Of a DNA stretch of 64,000 bases, positions 35,100 through 55,700 are shown piece after piece. The notes under the pieces are model-generated. The model saw nothing but the letters and a program-made list of their open reading frames with translations, was not told the DNA's origin and searched no databases. Within the stretch, counting starts at the first letter, position 1, and every line of letters starts with the position of its first letter. This DNA is from Cristatella mucedo (Eukaryota; Bryozoa; Phylactolaemata; Cristatellidae), in NCBI GenBank assembly GCA_009760855.2, contig WPIO01000040.1, forward strand, positions 307,501 through 371,500, written 5' to 3'. The translations under genes were made by a program, and so were the position numbers.

Positions 35100-35330
35100 C
35101 CATTGCATAGCACCCTAGAAATCTCTATTCTGGCACTTTACAATTCACTGCAAGAGGGGCAAAAGTCAAGAGTCGGTTGAAAGGCAAGGTATCATGCTTA
35201 GAGAAGCACATAAAAGCACATAGGAAGCACTAATGGCAGCTGGCTAGTAGAATGCACTGGGTCATGCAGAGGTTATGCACACAAAGCACACCTAAAAGGC
35301 ACTTCACAAGGTTGGTATATAAAAGTATAT
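35100..35330 (-). mobile_element. diverged LINE 3' UTR-like fragment
   Basis: CACCCTAGAAATCTCTATTC, CACTTTACAATTCACTGCAA and GCACTGGGTCATGCAG keep the order of UTR landmarks. It lies between the two PGAP2 terminal exons. Confidence 0.5.
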
Positions 35331-35824
35331 CACTCTTGCCCTTTGTCACAACAAGCACAGTTCCGAACAGACACGTGGGATGCAGTCTTACCCAAGAGAC
35401 AGCCTCTCCATATAATTTAATTAGTAATAATCCTTAAAAGGATTGTTCAAGCTTCGCTATGGCTGTTGGACCTGGCTAACATCGATTGCTAACCCTCACA
35501 TGAATAGTAACAATAACAGTTTAGCCAAGGCTTTAGCTCTTTCCAATACCACGAAAGCACTACACGCCCTTAGCCTGTTGTGGTTATCAAAGGTTGGCAA
35601 TTGGTTATAGCATCAAGATCCTTCATTTGCTCCTTGAGAAGCTCAACTTACATCCCGTAAAGGATCAGTGTCAGCGAAGCGATATATTTGAATCCCGTTG
35701 CCCATAAATCCACCTGGCAACAAAAATGGCTGGAATCACACCAGTTGAATAACATTCGTTTGTCATGCTGCCCCGACCGAATGATCAGCCCATGGTAAAC
35801 TCCATCAATATCAACATCCTCAAT

Positions 35825-35902
35825 TATATATATACATATACATATACACACACACACACACACACACGCATGCACACACACACACACATATATATATATA
35901 GA
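35825..35902. repeat. compound TA/CA microsatellite
   Basis: TATACATATACA passes into CA repeats with CACGCATGCA, then TA. Confidence 0.9.
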
Positions 35903-37019
35903 CAGATAGATACATTGGGCAGGCCCAAAGAATCTAAGCAGCACCCCGAGGATCGACTTATAATCTCTGATAATTCTCTTTCTTCATGGACTGCAGGCCA
36001 ACGAAATTTCACCAGAGCATATTTTGCATGAGCTAGCAATAGTTTTAACAAATCGGATATGCTAGCATTCTAGTTATCTTACAAGACGAAAAATATGCGC
36101 AATGACCCTGCTTTTGCAGTAAATGGCGCAATTTCTGGCTGCAGACATTGTCACCCTTCTTGGCAGATATTATTTTCTAGTACCATCGGAGCACTGCAAA
36201 GTAAAATTTATCAAATGCATCTAGTGTCAGACTCTATTAAAACTTATCTCGCCATCCGAGTTGGGCATTATTTCAGCAATAATTGAGAGTTTGTAGCATG
36301 CTAGCTTGAGCATTCACCATCATAAGTTTGATCTAGTTAGAGGAAATGCTAAAATTGGATGGGACTGTGGAAGAAGTAAAAATCGAGCAGTTTTTTGGTA
36401 AACAGGGAATTAAAGAATTTTTCAAAATTGTGCCCTAGGTTTTAACTATCTCAGTTTGCTAAATTCATGCACTAAATTAATCCATGTCTAATAACTTCAG
36501 GGAACACATTATAACTCATGCAGGTCACTATGGTTTTGGCATCTCATGTGTTTGCCAAGACTTCCAAGAAGGCTGAAGTTCTTTGCAGCTCTTTTTTCAT
36601 CAGGAAACGTAGTGGACTGGTTTCTTGCTCTAACTAGACTTCCAATGTCCTGCATATTCCTTAACCAGATCTGGCCCGTGTTATGTGCACGCACAAAACA
36701 AAAAGGCACACACACACACATACGTAGGTCATACTAGTGCTTTAAGAGAACTAAAACCCCCTTTCTAAGTAATTTACACATGTTGCATTTAATGTCCCAG
36801 TAAATGGTAAAGACATGCGAAACGAGTTTTGTCAAGTAGGAGACGCGTTCTTTAGTGGTAGGTCAAGCTGTTCCATGAGTTGTGCAACCGAGTATATCAA
36901 GCCCGCTGACTGCTTTTGTCTTTAAAGAAGTTCTGGACAGCACAGAATATTGACTCTACTTTAGTGTCTGTCCATAGTTGCCTTACAAATTATACTCCTA
37001 AGCTAAGCTGTCACCCAAT

Positions 37020-37028
37020 CCCGAGAGA

Positions 37029-37094
<66 letters not shown>

Positions 37095-37115
37095 CAGAGA
37101 TAGAGAGAGAGAGCA
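37020..37115. repeat. (GA)n microsatellite
   Basis: About 90 bases of GA with a few A insertions. Confidence 0.95.
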
Positions 37116-37289
37116 TAATGAGAAGCACAGATTCACGGCGTGACACAATTTATTTATCCCGCTGTAAACCAAGCTATATTTCACTTAGTACGCCGCACAG
37201 CTGATGGCACACTGTCAGAAGTTTGTTGCTTAGTTGAACACTATTTTATAGCAGTTACCTTTATTCAGGGCTTACGGCCTATGCCCTTA

Positions 37290-37745
37290 GTCGTCTGAAT
37301 CTGTTGCAAAACTCAGCAGCTTGTCTGGTCTGTCATCAAAGGTGCCAGCTGCAACAGCACACAGCATTTCTGCTGTCTGCACCTCGAGCCCCAGCATTGA
37401 GTCGATGTCGAGGTCCTCAGTCTGGCTTACAGGTGCTTCACTCGCTAGCAAGGCAGCCTACCAATGCGCAATCTCCTTGCTCCCCCAGTCACGTGCCCTT
37501 GCACCACCGGGTCCTCGTCAGCCTCTAGTCATCTCGAAGTTCCTCACACCAAATTGAAGTCCTTTGCCCCAGCTCAAGTCATATTTGCTCAGGTCAGCTT
37601 TCGCATTGGCCTGAGTGAGCCTGCCTTTTCTGTTTGTTTCGGTATGCTTAGCATGCAGTACCTACCTGTACCGTACGTAGCATTCAGAGCATGCTGCCTG
37701 CCACAGGTCTCACGGAAACCGGCGTCCATGTGTCAGCTAGTTCAC
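37290..37745 (+). mobile_element. very diverged LINE RT fragment
   Basis: CTGTTGCAAAACTCAGCAGC and CTTGTCTGGTCTGTCATCAA correspond to the LLQNSAACLVCH block of the LINE. The rest is heavily altered. It lies in the intron between PGAP2 exon 4 and exon 5B. Confidence 0.5.
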
Positions 37746-38249
37746 CTGTGACTACAACTAAACCGAAGCTTAGAAGAATTACAGTCTTTGAAATTCCTCA
37801 GACGATTTGAAGAACTCGCACACACACACGAGACGCCTAACGAGATCCACTGGCTCCTTAACGAGCATCAAAGAATCGGCCACAAGATCAACTGCTCTCA
37901 TATATCGCTTGTGGCTCACTTCACTCACCGAATTCCACTGGCTTTCTTCCAGTCCCTACCTGTTCGATTGAAATATTTCGGCGTGCGACGGCGGCGGCCT
38001 CCAGATCGTCCTCATCGAAAGTATGGAACACTCGCACCTTCTGCGCCCACCCGCATTGACTTCATTGCACCACCACCTGGTTCTCAGCCAAAGCTCGTCT
38101 GCTCTGCTCAGCTGCTTTCCTGCCATCGCATCGACTGTTTTTATTTTCGTGCTTACCACCTGCTCACCCGAGCAAGATTCAGTTCCTGCTATCAGGGGGA
38201 TACCACTAGTCAGTGGTCGTGAGTGCTTCTCGTGAGCTATATGTAATTC

Positions 38250-38384
38250 ACCTGTATGGCATCCCAAGAGAGCTTAATCTCTAATTCAGGCGGTGCACAT
38301 GCGCCTCGGAGCTCGAGCTAACGACCTCAGCCAGAACTTGGTCGGGGCGAGCACCTAAACCGCTGGACCAAACCAGCTACGGCA
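38250..38384 (-). mobile_element. SINE family B copy
   Basis: GGCATCCCAAGAGAGCTTAA, TCGGAGCTCGAGCTAACGAC and CCGCTGGACCAAACCAGCT give tail, B box and A box in the minus orientation. Confidence 0.8.
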
Positions 38385-39182
38385 TGCTTGTCTAAGTGTG
38401 ACATGTCGCTTATCAATAATCTGCCCAAGTTGTCACAACATCTGCATTTATTCTAACAACGTATTGACAACAACTAAAACACCACTGCCCAGTGAGAAAA
38501 GGTCAAAACCCCAAAAAGAAAGATCAGACAGGCGACGAGGAAGAGGCAGGCCACAAATCAGAACGGTGCGGTCCGTGAAAACCAGGCTTCCTGACAGAGA
38601 GAGAGAGAGAGAGACCGCTGCACGCTGAGCCGGAGGCTTCGAACAGTATCTGGACGAAGGATCGTTTGTCGTGCCCACCCCTCGTGCCTAAGCGAATGCT
38701 CAAGGCCAGCGGCAGGGCTAACTGGCAGCAGCGGCAGCCACTGGGCCCAGTCATCTACTCGAGGCGGCAGCAGCAGCAAAGCTGAACTCGACAGCCGGGA
38801 ATGTGTAGAGCATGGCCGTTGGCCGAGTAGTTTCCTTTCCTCGAGCGATATGGCTGGCCAATCAAGAGGCGATTTGAGCCGGCAATGAGGCCAGAGGCAG
38901 AGCAAGTACCGAGTCTCACGTGCGCGGCAGCGGCCACGACGAGGCGACGATGGCGAGGGGCACAGATCTCTGGGAGGGGAGGGGGACGTGCGCGCCTGAG
39001 GTGCTGCACCGACGGCCATCGCCCAGGGGCGCAAGGCTGCAGACCAAACACTGGCCTAAAGTGAAGCTCGCGCTGCCAACCGGGACGGGAGCCGACAGAC
39101 AGGTGCGTGGATAAGCTGGGTAGGGATACAGGGAGGCTGAACAAGAGGGGGCAGGAATGCAGGCGGCGACGGCATCCAGTAG

Positions 39183-39183
<1 letters not shown>

Positions 39184-39227
<44 letters not shown>

Positions 39228-39275
39228 GTGAGAGGAGAGAGAGAGATGGAGAGAGGAGAGAGAGAGAGAGAGAGT
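39184..39275. repeat. (GA)n-rich tract
   Basis: GA repeats broken by GGAG and GTGAG units. Other short GA runs lie at 38,598-38,613 and 39,847-39,865. Confidence 0.9.
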
Positions 39276-40378
39276 AGGCGTGAACGAAAGCGAGCAGGAG
39301 CTGGACACGAGCTCCACAGAGAGCGAGCCATTTTTGTATATTCATAGTATATCTTGCATGCATTTTGGAAGCGCAAGGCTGTGCGGAGTGCTGGAATGAC
39401 CAGGCAAAACGACGAGCGCTTGGCAAGAGGGTGCACGGCAAGAGACGAATCCCGGGCCGAGGGGTGAGCGATTGCATTAGCGTGCCAGCGTGAACGCACC
39501 ACGTACCAGTGTGCGACCCGTGCGGGCGCATGCGTGGGGAGGCGGAGAAAGTGCGTGAGGGGGAGAGCGACTGCAGCAGCCTAGGGAGGAACGCCAATGA
39601 GCCGCAACTCAACTCGAGTGGCGTCGAAAATAAATACAATCGAACGACCCAAGAAAGAGAGGGACACAGTTGTTAACAATTGGTAAAACGGAATGTGTTG
39701 GACATTTAGTGGGCACCCCTAAGCGACAGCTGAATGCCGAAGCAGTGACACCCTGGTCAGATCTAGCAGGTCGCACCGAGGCGGTGCCAGTGCGAGGCCG
39801 TAGCATCGGCGGCGAACAAAAAAAAAAGCACGGGGAGACAACCCGGAGAGAGAGAGAGAGAGAGAAGACCCAAGGTGGAAGGTGTCGGCTCTAAGAGCTA
39901 TGCGCGAGCTCGAGTGTGCAGCCTGCCGATCACTGAGACTGCGGGCAGTGCGGGCAAGGGTCACGGCAAGGTGAGTGCAGCGCAGCCAGCTGCGCCGACG
40001 CTCGGTGGCGCATCGCGCCGAGCGTCGCACGAGCGGAGCCTGACGACGACGACGAAGCGGAAGGCAGGTCGGAGCTTGCCCAAGAGGCTGCTGCACGAGT
40101 GAGGCAGCTGCCGACGTCCGAGCTAGCGAGCTCGAACCAGCCAGCCACTAGCTCTGGCAGAGCAGCGCAGCCTCGAGCCACCAAGGCAGCAGCAGTGAGC
40201 GACGGCGCTGTGGCGAGCGGAGCTCGAGCTGTGAGCGGAGCTGCGGCGAGCTCGAGCGACGATCAGACGTTCTGGCAGAGACGAGCAGCAGCTGAGAGGA
40301 GTGATACGCGATGCCGACGGACGCCGGCCACTCGGTCGTCGTCGCCTCCGCCGAGTGGCACGGCCATCATGGCGCCGC

Positions 40379-48872
<8,494 letters not shown>

Positions 48873-49375
48873 TCTGGCGCCGACCGCTGCCACGATTTGC
48901 CGCCGTTCGCTGCCGACCGTTCGGAAGCAACTGCCCTCCGTGTCTACAGTCTTCCGGCGATCGCCGCAGCGTCGAGTCTACCGCGACACGCGGTTGGCCA
49001 AGACGGTTCGGCACGCGCGTAGGCTCAGAGCCCTGGCGTCACAGCAGCCGGCGCTGGCGCCAACCGGGCGGCGGCCCGTCGTGGAGTTGATGACGTAGGC
49101 GACAGCGCGCGGCGCATGGAAGCGGACATTCCGCGAACGCGGGCTGGATGCGCGCGCCGACCGCCACCGAAAGATCTCGGAGCGCTGGCGAAGTAGTGCG
49201 GGCTCGCCGCCGGCCGACTGACCGCGGTCACACCGGCTGCGGCGAACCGCGGCTGGATGAGTGCAATTGCAAGTCGTCCTTCACCCTTGCCCGGCTGCAG
49301 GGAGCCGGCGTGCGCAGGTCTTAGGCCGTGGACTTGTCGACGTTTGTTTGTATCAGCCAGCGCTTGATTTTTAGA

Positions 49376-49695
49376 ACATGCCCTCAATTGATCAAATTTG
49401 AAAAGAACTTAAAAAAACACCTATTTAGGACAGCATTTAGTGGATCCCGGTGATTCGTCCTTCATGCGCTTGTGCGTGCTGACGCTGTGCATGCTGCCAC
49501 TAACCACATTTGCATGCTGACCCTGTGCATGTCACCCCTAACCATGTTGTTCATGTTGTTTATCAAGCGCAATATTACTCACCATTCAATCGCGTTTCCC
49601 TTTGCAGCAAATGTAAAGCGCCTAGAGAGAGATTGAGTTCTCTGAGGCGCTTTTTCGAGTGCATTATTATTATTATTATTATTATTATCATTATA
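49376..49695 (+). mobile_element. LINE 3' end
   Basis: TTGAAAAGAACTTAAAAAAA opens at the RT C-terminus. The UTR follows, ending in about ten ATT units. Confidence 0.88.
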
Positions 49696-49879
49696 TACGT
49701 ATGAAACGCTGCGACCGTTACGTGCATGTACGGTACTCTCGAGTGATCATTAGCGGTGGTTCCGGCAAGGAATGTGTTGGCTGGCCTTTATACTTTACGG
49801 AAAGAACTGGTTACTTTATCGGCTAGCTATGCGTTGACCCTGACCTTAGACGGCGAACGGTAGGGAGGTACCGTGTCAC

Positions 49880-50345
49880 CAAAGACCGCCGCATTATCCG
49901 GCAGCCCAAACCCAGCCGTGTTGCACCATTTCGCAAGGACCCGCACTGTCTCCTCATCAAGCAGCGCACCCGCATCGAGGTTCTGCCGCTCACTTGTAAG
50001 TTCCATCGTTCTCAGGCTCCAGCTGACCTATCAGCAATACCCAGCCAAGCTAGGCACCGCGCCGCCAGTCCTCTGGCTCGTGTCGCAGGGCTTCGCCGCC
50101 AACCAGGAATCTCGTTGGAATCTCGCCTCGAATCTCGTTGGAGGCGGAGCCTTTAATTCGCATGCTGCCTAAGCCGGAAACTTACTCGCGACTGACGCCG
50201 CGACATGTGACCCCTGACTCGACGGCATTTAAAAAAGAATCGAGAAACGCACCCGCTCCTCGCAGCATTCGGCGGATCCGCGTGAATCGCTATTCGCGAG
50301 GCTAATCGCGCCGAAACACAGCGTGCGCTCTCGCGATCGTTCGCT
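49880..50345 (+). mobile_element. GC-shifted, very old LINE copy
   Basis: The order of RT tail and UTR landmarks is kept (GCCGCTCACTTGTAAGTTCC, CGACGGCATTTAAAAAAGAA, GCATTCGGCGGATCC), but many sites are changed toward CG-rich forms. Confidence 0.55.
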
Positions 50346-51420
50346 GCTTATCGAAACGGCGGCGCGCTAGATCGTATAGAGTAGTGCTGCCGTAATAATA
50401 GTCGCAGCTTCTGAATTATATAGACCCGGAAATGGTCACGGTTTCGCCAGTCAGCTGTGCCCGAGCATGCAAACCAGACGGCGGTTGCACCCAGGGCATG
50501 GCGCCTCTCGGCGCCCCTCGGCACCTTTCGGTGTGGCTCTGAGCGTCCAGCGAGAGTTGACGTACGTACGCTCCGGGCAGGAGCTGGACGCGTGTAACTC
50601 GTCGGGGCTAGCGGATAGACTGCTCTACCCTACGAATACGCTCTAGTCAAGTTTATTTTTGGGCGTGCCCTACCGGCGCCTTGTTCCAGAGCCGCTGGCA
50701 TGTTCACGGCTGCGCCTACATGTCGCTCGCCGCGATGCAGAGTTCACCGCTTCGTCGCTATTGGTCGCTCGTCGGCGACGACCGGCACCGCTGTGAATAC
50801 TACGCTTGCGTCCAACGTAGATTAGTGCAGAATCCGCTAAGCCGCCTCAAGTAAATTGCTTCGAGTGAGATCTTTAATTCTCTTAGGGTGCTAAGCAAAG
50901 TTCTCCTTCTTTTAAAGTATTATTAGTTGCACTTCCGACACGTCTCCTACTTTGCCGACTCGAGTCCAATGGATAGCGGAAACGGGATATCCAGCAGTGT
51001 AGCTGCAGACCTTGGAGAGTAATGCTATTTAACGCATCGCCGTCTGCAAGACTACAAAGCCCGTAGTACTAAATGGGCTTCGCTGCGCTGGAGAGTTGTC
51101 GAGAGCTAACTCAGACGCTCAAAGGTTTCGCTTTCACTACAAATACGGCAGCCGATCTCTAGCAGGTTTCCATACCTGTCGTGCAACGAAAAAACGAGCG
51201 AGAAGCAGACGAACTCGCACTACCAATCAGCGCGAGGCGAATAGGGGGCGGGACGGTTAATCGCGTTGCTCATATTATCGGCGCGCGTCCTGGCAACGCC
51301 GGCGCGTCAGCTTGGCTCGCCTCTCACGCAACAGGCTGGGGGCAGACGCGTTTACTCACGACCTTCGCACAGGGTCGAGGCTTTGAGACGCATGCGGCTT
51401 CGGCGAGCGCGGAGGAAGAG
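50346..51420. other. no gene recognised
   Basis: GC-balanced host flank of the viral element, with no recognisable exon. Confidence 0.5.
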
Positions 51421-51600
51421 CGCACAAGCACTATGGCAGTGGCTTTTCACGACCTCGGAACCGAGGTCGCGGGTTCGCATCCTGCTGCGGGCAATCCTCT
51501 ATTGCCGCTGCAAGCGGTGGCGATAACCTTTAATTAAGGCTCTTCTGTCGCTGCAGAAAAAATGCTGCTAAATCGGCAAGTATTTTTTCTGCCTCGACCG
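51421..51600 (+). mobile_element. SINE family A, old copy
   Basis: CACGACCTCGGAACCGAGGT, CGCGGGTTCGCATCCTGCTG (B box) and CCGCTGCAAGCGGTGGCGAT are kept. The 5' end is lost. Confidence 0.7.
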
Positions 51601-51931
51601 CTCTGCTCTTTATCCGACGTCGCGCGTCCGCGACGCCGGCGGGTGTGGCGTCGTATCGCCGCCGCCGCCGCTCTGGCGCACCTGCACACGAGCTTCCCGG
51701 ACGTCGGTGCGCTCGCATTTGCTTAAAATGCACTCGCTGTAGTTTTACTAGCTTAGTCGCTGTAGTTAGCCCGACGTTGACCTGACAGTTCGCGGCTAGA
51801 CGTAGTGCTAAGAGCAAGAAGTTCGTCGCCTTGGGTTCGACACGATCTAGGTCGTGAGCGGAACCTGATCTCGACCCTTGCAGGGCGACGTGATAAAAGC
51901 GAGAGCTTCTAGCTTGCCAAATTTTGCCGGA

Positions 51932-52045
51932 GTGATGATGGATTTTTACCTTTTCCGACATCATGAAATTTTTATCTATCCTCGGTTTCACCTTCGGCTG
52001 TCCAAAAATTCCCCGATATCGTAAAATGAAAAAATCCACCATCAC
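51932..52045. repeat. imperfect inverted repeat at the left edge of the viral element
   Basis: Arms of 42 bases (51,932-51,973 and 52,004-52,045) pair at 34 positions. Both begin GTGATG, with TGGATTTTT soon after; the spacer is 30 bases. AT-rich element DNA starts directly after the right arm. It may be a MITE-like hairpin, part of the element terminus, or host sequence at the target. Confidence 0.8.
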
Positions 52046-52139
52046 GAAATTCGGTCATTCGTGTTAATTTATTTTTTAATCTGATTGACTTATAATAATT
52101 AATTTATCATAGCAGAAATATTATTTCCTTATATAGCAA

Positions 52140-53021
52140 ATGCCATTGTCTTATACTTCTAGAACATTATTTAGAAGGAAAGGAGAAAAACCAAATACTT
52201 GGAAGGAAAGGGTTGAAGATATATTTTACAGACATTCATTACAAAGAATTGATGTACCAACAACTGTTAAAGAACGTAATAAGTTTGTTACAAAGTATAC
52301 TTCAACAAAAGATAATACATGTTTGTTTGATAAGATTTATAGAGTGTTTAGTTTTAATCATTTGTTACAAGAAGTTGTTACTAAAGGTATTAAACGAAGA
52401 ATATGTATAGTAAAAGAATATATATCAAAATATAGAAACAAAAGAAGTTCTGAAATTAAAAAAATGAGTTGGCCTGAGAAATATAAAGAAATTGTATTAA
52501 TCAATTCAAAATTAGAAAGTGGTGAATATAATAAATGTGAACATAATTCAAATGAGTGTTTTTTTGATAATGATGAAACATTATTAAAGACTAAAGATAC
52601 TTAGGAAGACGAGCTTAAACAATTAGGTGTTCCAGAAATTAAAGTAACAGATTTTGATTACGGAAGATGTGATGTTTCTTTTCCAAGTTTTTCTGACTGG
52701 ACATATGGTGATGAAAAAAGACGCTTATCAGAAAGTGAAATGGTTTTATAATGTGGTGGAAATATTCCAAAACAACTTAGTGAGACAGATGAAGATTATA
52801 CTAATCGCTCATGTAATATATTTCGAGATATAAAAGTGACAACACGTTTTACGGATATTTTTAAGAATGATATTTGGTTGAATGAAAAATTAGTAATTGA
52901 AGCTAGGAAGTATATTAATGATTTACATGATGTTTACAATGATCATAAAAGATCTGGTTATAATAGAGATTTAAATTATGGATGTAGTCTCGATTTTTGT
53001 TTTTGGAATTGTACAAGATGA
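52140..53021 (+). pseudogene. hypothetical element protein, two nonsense mutations
   Basis: One frame runs 294 codons from ATG 52,140 to TGA 53,021 and is interrupted only by TAG at 52,602 and TAA at 52,749; there is no frameshift. The product is hydrophilic and Lys-rich. It begins MPLSYTSRTLFRRKGEK and includes SFPSFSDWTYGDEKRRLSES and KVTTRFTDIFKNDIWLNEK. There is no signal peptide or membrane segment. It is the first gene inside the left edge of the element. I do not recognise a family. Confidence 0.65.
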
Positions 53022-53145
53022 TATAGGAACAAGACATGTCAGACCTTCGAACCAAATATGCAAATACCAAGTATAATCAAATACTTTTAGACAATGATAG
53101 AATTAAAGGTTGCTTAACTAAATTAATAGGAGTTAAATATGCTTT

Positions 53146-53436
53146 CAATTTATAGATATTTTTCTATCTCTTGCAATAACAGTAACCAGTACTTACATTC
53201 AAAAACATGAGGAGCTTTCTCACGTAGTAACAGTATTAGGTGCTATATCAACAATGATAGTCTCAATGGATAGTAAAATATCACAAATTGATAGAAGGAA
53301 AAGATCTACTCTTCAAGCAAATCATAACTTAGTTTCAAATATTGTAGATGCATTAGATGATGATACAATAACTAAAGAAGAATTCGATGAAATATTAACT
53401 GAACCATTAGAAAGTCCAGACGCTTCTAAGGCATAA
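53146..53436 (+). pseudogene. small protein with hydrophobic N-terminus, start lost
   Basis: The frame reads IDIFLSLAITVTSTYIQKH, then LGAISTMIVSMDSKISQID, then a charged C-terminal half with DALDDDTITKEEFDEILTEP. A hydrophobic stretch is followed by an acidic helical tail, as in a small membrane-associated protein. No ATG precedes it in frame close by, so the 5' end is lost or shifted. It ends ten bases before the end of the convergent integrase gene. Function unknown. Confidence 0.5.
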
Positions 53437-54345
53437 TAACTTGCAAATCTTCTCTAACAAAACTTCTTTCAACATCATTTACCCAATATCTAAACGCTTT
53501 TTCTTGCATTACCATTATTCTAACAATAGTATGTTTAGTTAAACTCCATATCGCATCTGTAGCTCTTCTTCTCTTTTCATATTCTCCTTCACCACGTCCT
53601 AATAAATATCTAACAGTTGCTTCAAGTTCTAATAACGGTTCTTGTTCTCCTACTTTTTTATGATATTTTGGTTTCTTTAGTTTTAATTTTTCTTTTTTTA
53701 TCGCTTTAACAGGTTTTTCACCTATTGCTTTCGTAATATTATTATTTAGATAATCAATAATCTTTGGTAAATTATCAATCCACTCTCTGTTTCTAGTATA
53801 TTCTCCTTTATTTATACTTTCTATTTCTTTTTCATACTGAGCAATAAATGCTCTCTCAGGAACTGTTCTATTATTTCTTTCAACTAATGCAACACTCTTT
53901 TTACTAGTACCTTCAATAATTTGTGTTTCATGTTTTTTCATTTCTTTAGCAAACTCTCCTTTAAACTCTAATCCTGGATCAACTGTCATTTTCTTTGGCC
54001 ATTTCAATGGACCTTTATTGTAAATATCTATTATTGCTTTTGTTACTTCTTTAGAAGACTTTATTTTAAGAGGTCTTGAATCTTTAAATCTACTAGAAAC
54101 ATCAATAACACTAAGTGCATATTATATCCAGAATCATTAGGCATGTATACAATGTCTGCTTTATGATTTTCATTAGGCTCAACAATACTAAAGAAACCTT
54201 GTGGAATTTTATTAGGTCTTGGTTTGAATACTTGACTTACATCTGAGTCAGGATTGAATTCACCTTCTTTTTTTCTTTCATTTAAAGTTAAAAACGACAT
54301 TCTATATAGAATGGAAATAATTTGTGAAACATGTTTAAAATACAT
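53426..54345 (-). pseudogene. retrovirus-type (rve) integrase, one frameshift
   Basis: This is the DDE integrase that inserts Polinton-type elements into host DNA. The catalytic core is complete in order: first Asp in HKADIVYMPNDS, second Asp in TVDPGLEFKGEF, and Glu in ALVERNNRTVPER. A frameshift near 54,115 separates the first Asp from the rest. The C-terminus ends with RRRATDAIWS, then YWVNDVERSFVREDLQVI, a segment I associate with integrases of this element group. The probable start is ATG near 54,300 (MSFLTLNERKKEG). No N-terminal HHCC zinc motif is seen. It lies close to the left edge, as integrase genes often do in Polintons. Confidence 0.88.
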
Positions 54346-54771
54346 TTAATGAAACTGATTATCTAGAAGAAAAACATCCTTACTGTCATCAAAAAATAAA
54401 AAGACCAAAAAGAAAATATGAAATACGTTGTGATATTTGATATAAAGATATGCAAGAAACAGAATTTGATTCTAGTCTTATGCGCAATGATGGAATTATA
54501 ATTTGTTCATATTGTAACATAAATACCAACTAATTTAAGAAAGAGAGACCAACTAAATTTTATACATTAGTTAAGAAACACTTGAAAAACAATGTTGTTC
54601 TACTCTATTACATCATTGTTTAGACCATGAAGCTATTTGTTCTATATCAAAACTATTCCCTCTTCTTAAAGGTAAACGTAAAGCAACAAAGATAAAAGAG
54701 TTAACAGTTTTAATATATCATTTATACTATTCAGGAGGGTACATAACTGACCAAGATATTTACTCTTAGTT
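54311..54771 (+). pseudogene. small zinc-finger-like protein, frameshifted
   Basis: From ATG 54,311 the plus strand gives MEIICETCLKYI, then after a shift EEKHPYCHQKIKRPKRKYEI, an in-frame stop, RNDGIIICSYCNI, and after another shift LFPLLKGKRKATKIKELTVL. Paired CxxC and a basic stretch suggest a small zinc-binding nucleic-acid-binding protein. It overlaps the integrase 5' end on the opposite strand. Reading is uncertain because at least three lesions are required. Confidence 0.4.
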
Positions 54772-54817
54772 TTCCAGTTGTATCAATGAAGTAATAATCT
54801 GTTGGAAGTCTTGTAAA

Positions 54818-55700
54818 TTATACATAATACTTTAAATCCACACCTGTTGGAGAAGTATTTATTGGTCTTACATCTCCAGATACAGCAGTTGTATCAGTAT
54901 TAGGTTTTAGAAACACACAATTAGATGCTCCAACAACCATAACATTTAATATCATTATAGGTGGAGCAGTTTTGTTTGTCCATGAATAAGGTGTTGATAG
55001 ATTTAGTATTGAGTTCTTTGCATTGAGATCCATTGATAGAGCTAGTACTTCTGTTATTTTTTTAACTGTTTTATCTACACAAGATTTAGTCGCAAAATCA
55101 AGAGGATTAAGAGGATTTGCAACGTTTGTAATTGAATATCCTGCCATATAAATATTTGTTGTTGAAGGAAATCCTTTAAGTAAAACGTCCCTTTTCATCC
55201 CACCATAAGTCACACAAAAATCATCATTTAATGCCACTGGCTTTCCATTACCTGAGTTTCAATAAGTAGATGCTATAGCAAAACTATTCATGCTTAAATC
55301 TCCAGTCATTGTATCGTCAGTCTTCTTAACATAATTACTTACTTGACTAACATTAACAGCATCTGTTGGATTAATTCCCGGAGCGAGATTAGTAATTGTT
55401 TTACCATCAAGATTAAGTGTTGTTCCTGTATTAACAACAAATTTAGCACCTGCGTAAGATTTTGTTACAACGTCAGATTCATTAATTGGGTCAGATAAAT
55501 TAGTAATTCGATTTCCATTTGCATTTAAATCTGAAAGTATTATACCATTAACTTTTGATACGAAATCTTCATCACGAAACTTGGATATTTTCTAAATATT
55601 CGTTGATTAATATTATACTTCTATCTAATACTTCTCTAACTATTGGAATTATTCTTGCAAATCTAAACGGATTTTCTTCTTCAACAACTTGTATTTCTAC
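54818..55700 (-). pseudogene. phage-like fibre / receptor-binding protein
   Basis: Three copies of a repeat typical of phage tail fibres are seen: NRITNLSDPINESDVVTKSY, KTITNLAPGINPTDAVN and YSITNVANPLNPLDFATKSC. Between the second and third lies KKTDDTMTGDLSMNS, the classic fibre motif D-T-M-T-G-x-L. The N-terminal part (EEENPFRFARIIPIVREVL) is probably the virion anchor. The C-terminal half (SWTNKTAPPIMILNVMVVG) is beta-rich and may be the distal knob. There is a stop near 55,269, a frameshift near 55,590 and no clear ATG. It lies between the exonuclease and integrase genes. Confidence 0.7.

Noticed and set aside
35654-35715. 62-base minus-strand segment with good acceptor and donor, reading VDLWATGFKYIASLTLILYG
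   Set aside because: It cannot be inserted between PGAP2 exon 4 and 5B without breaking the frame, and no other minus-strand gene is known here.
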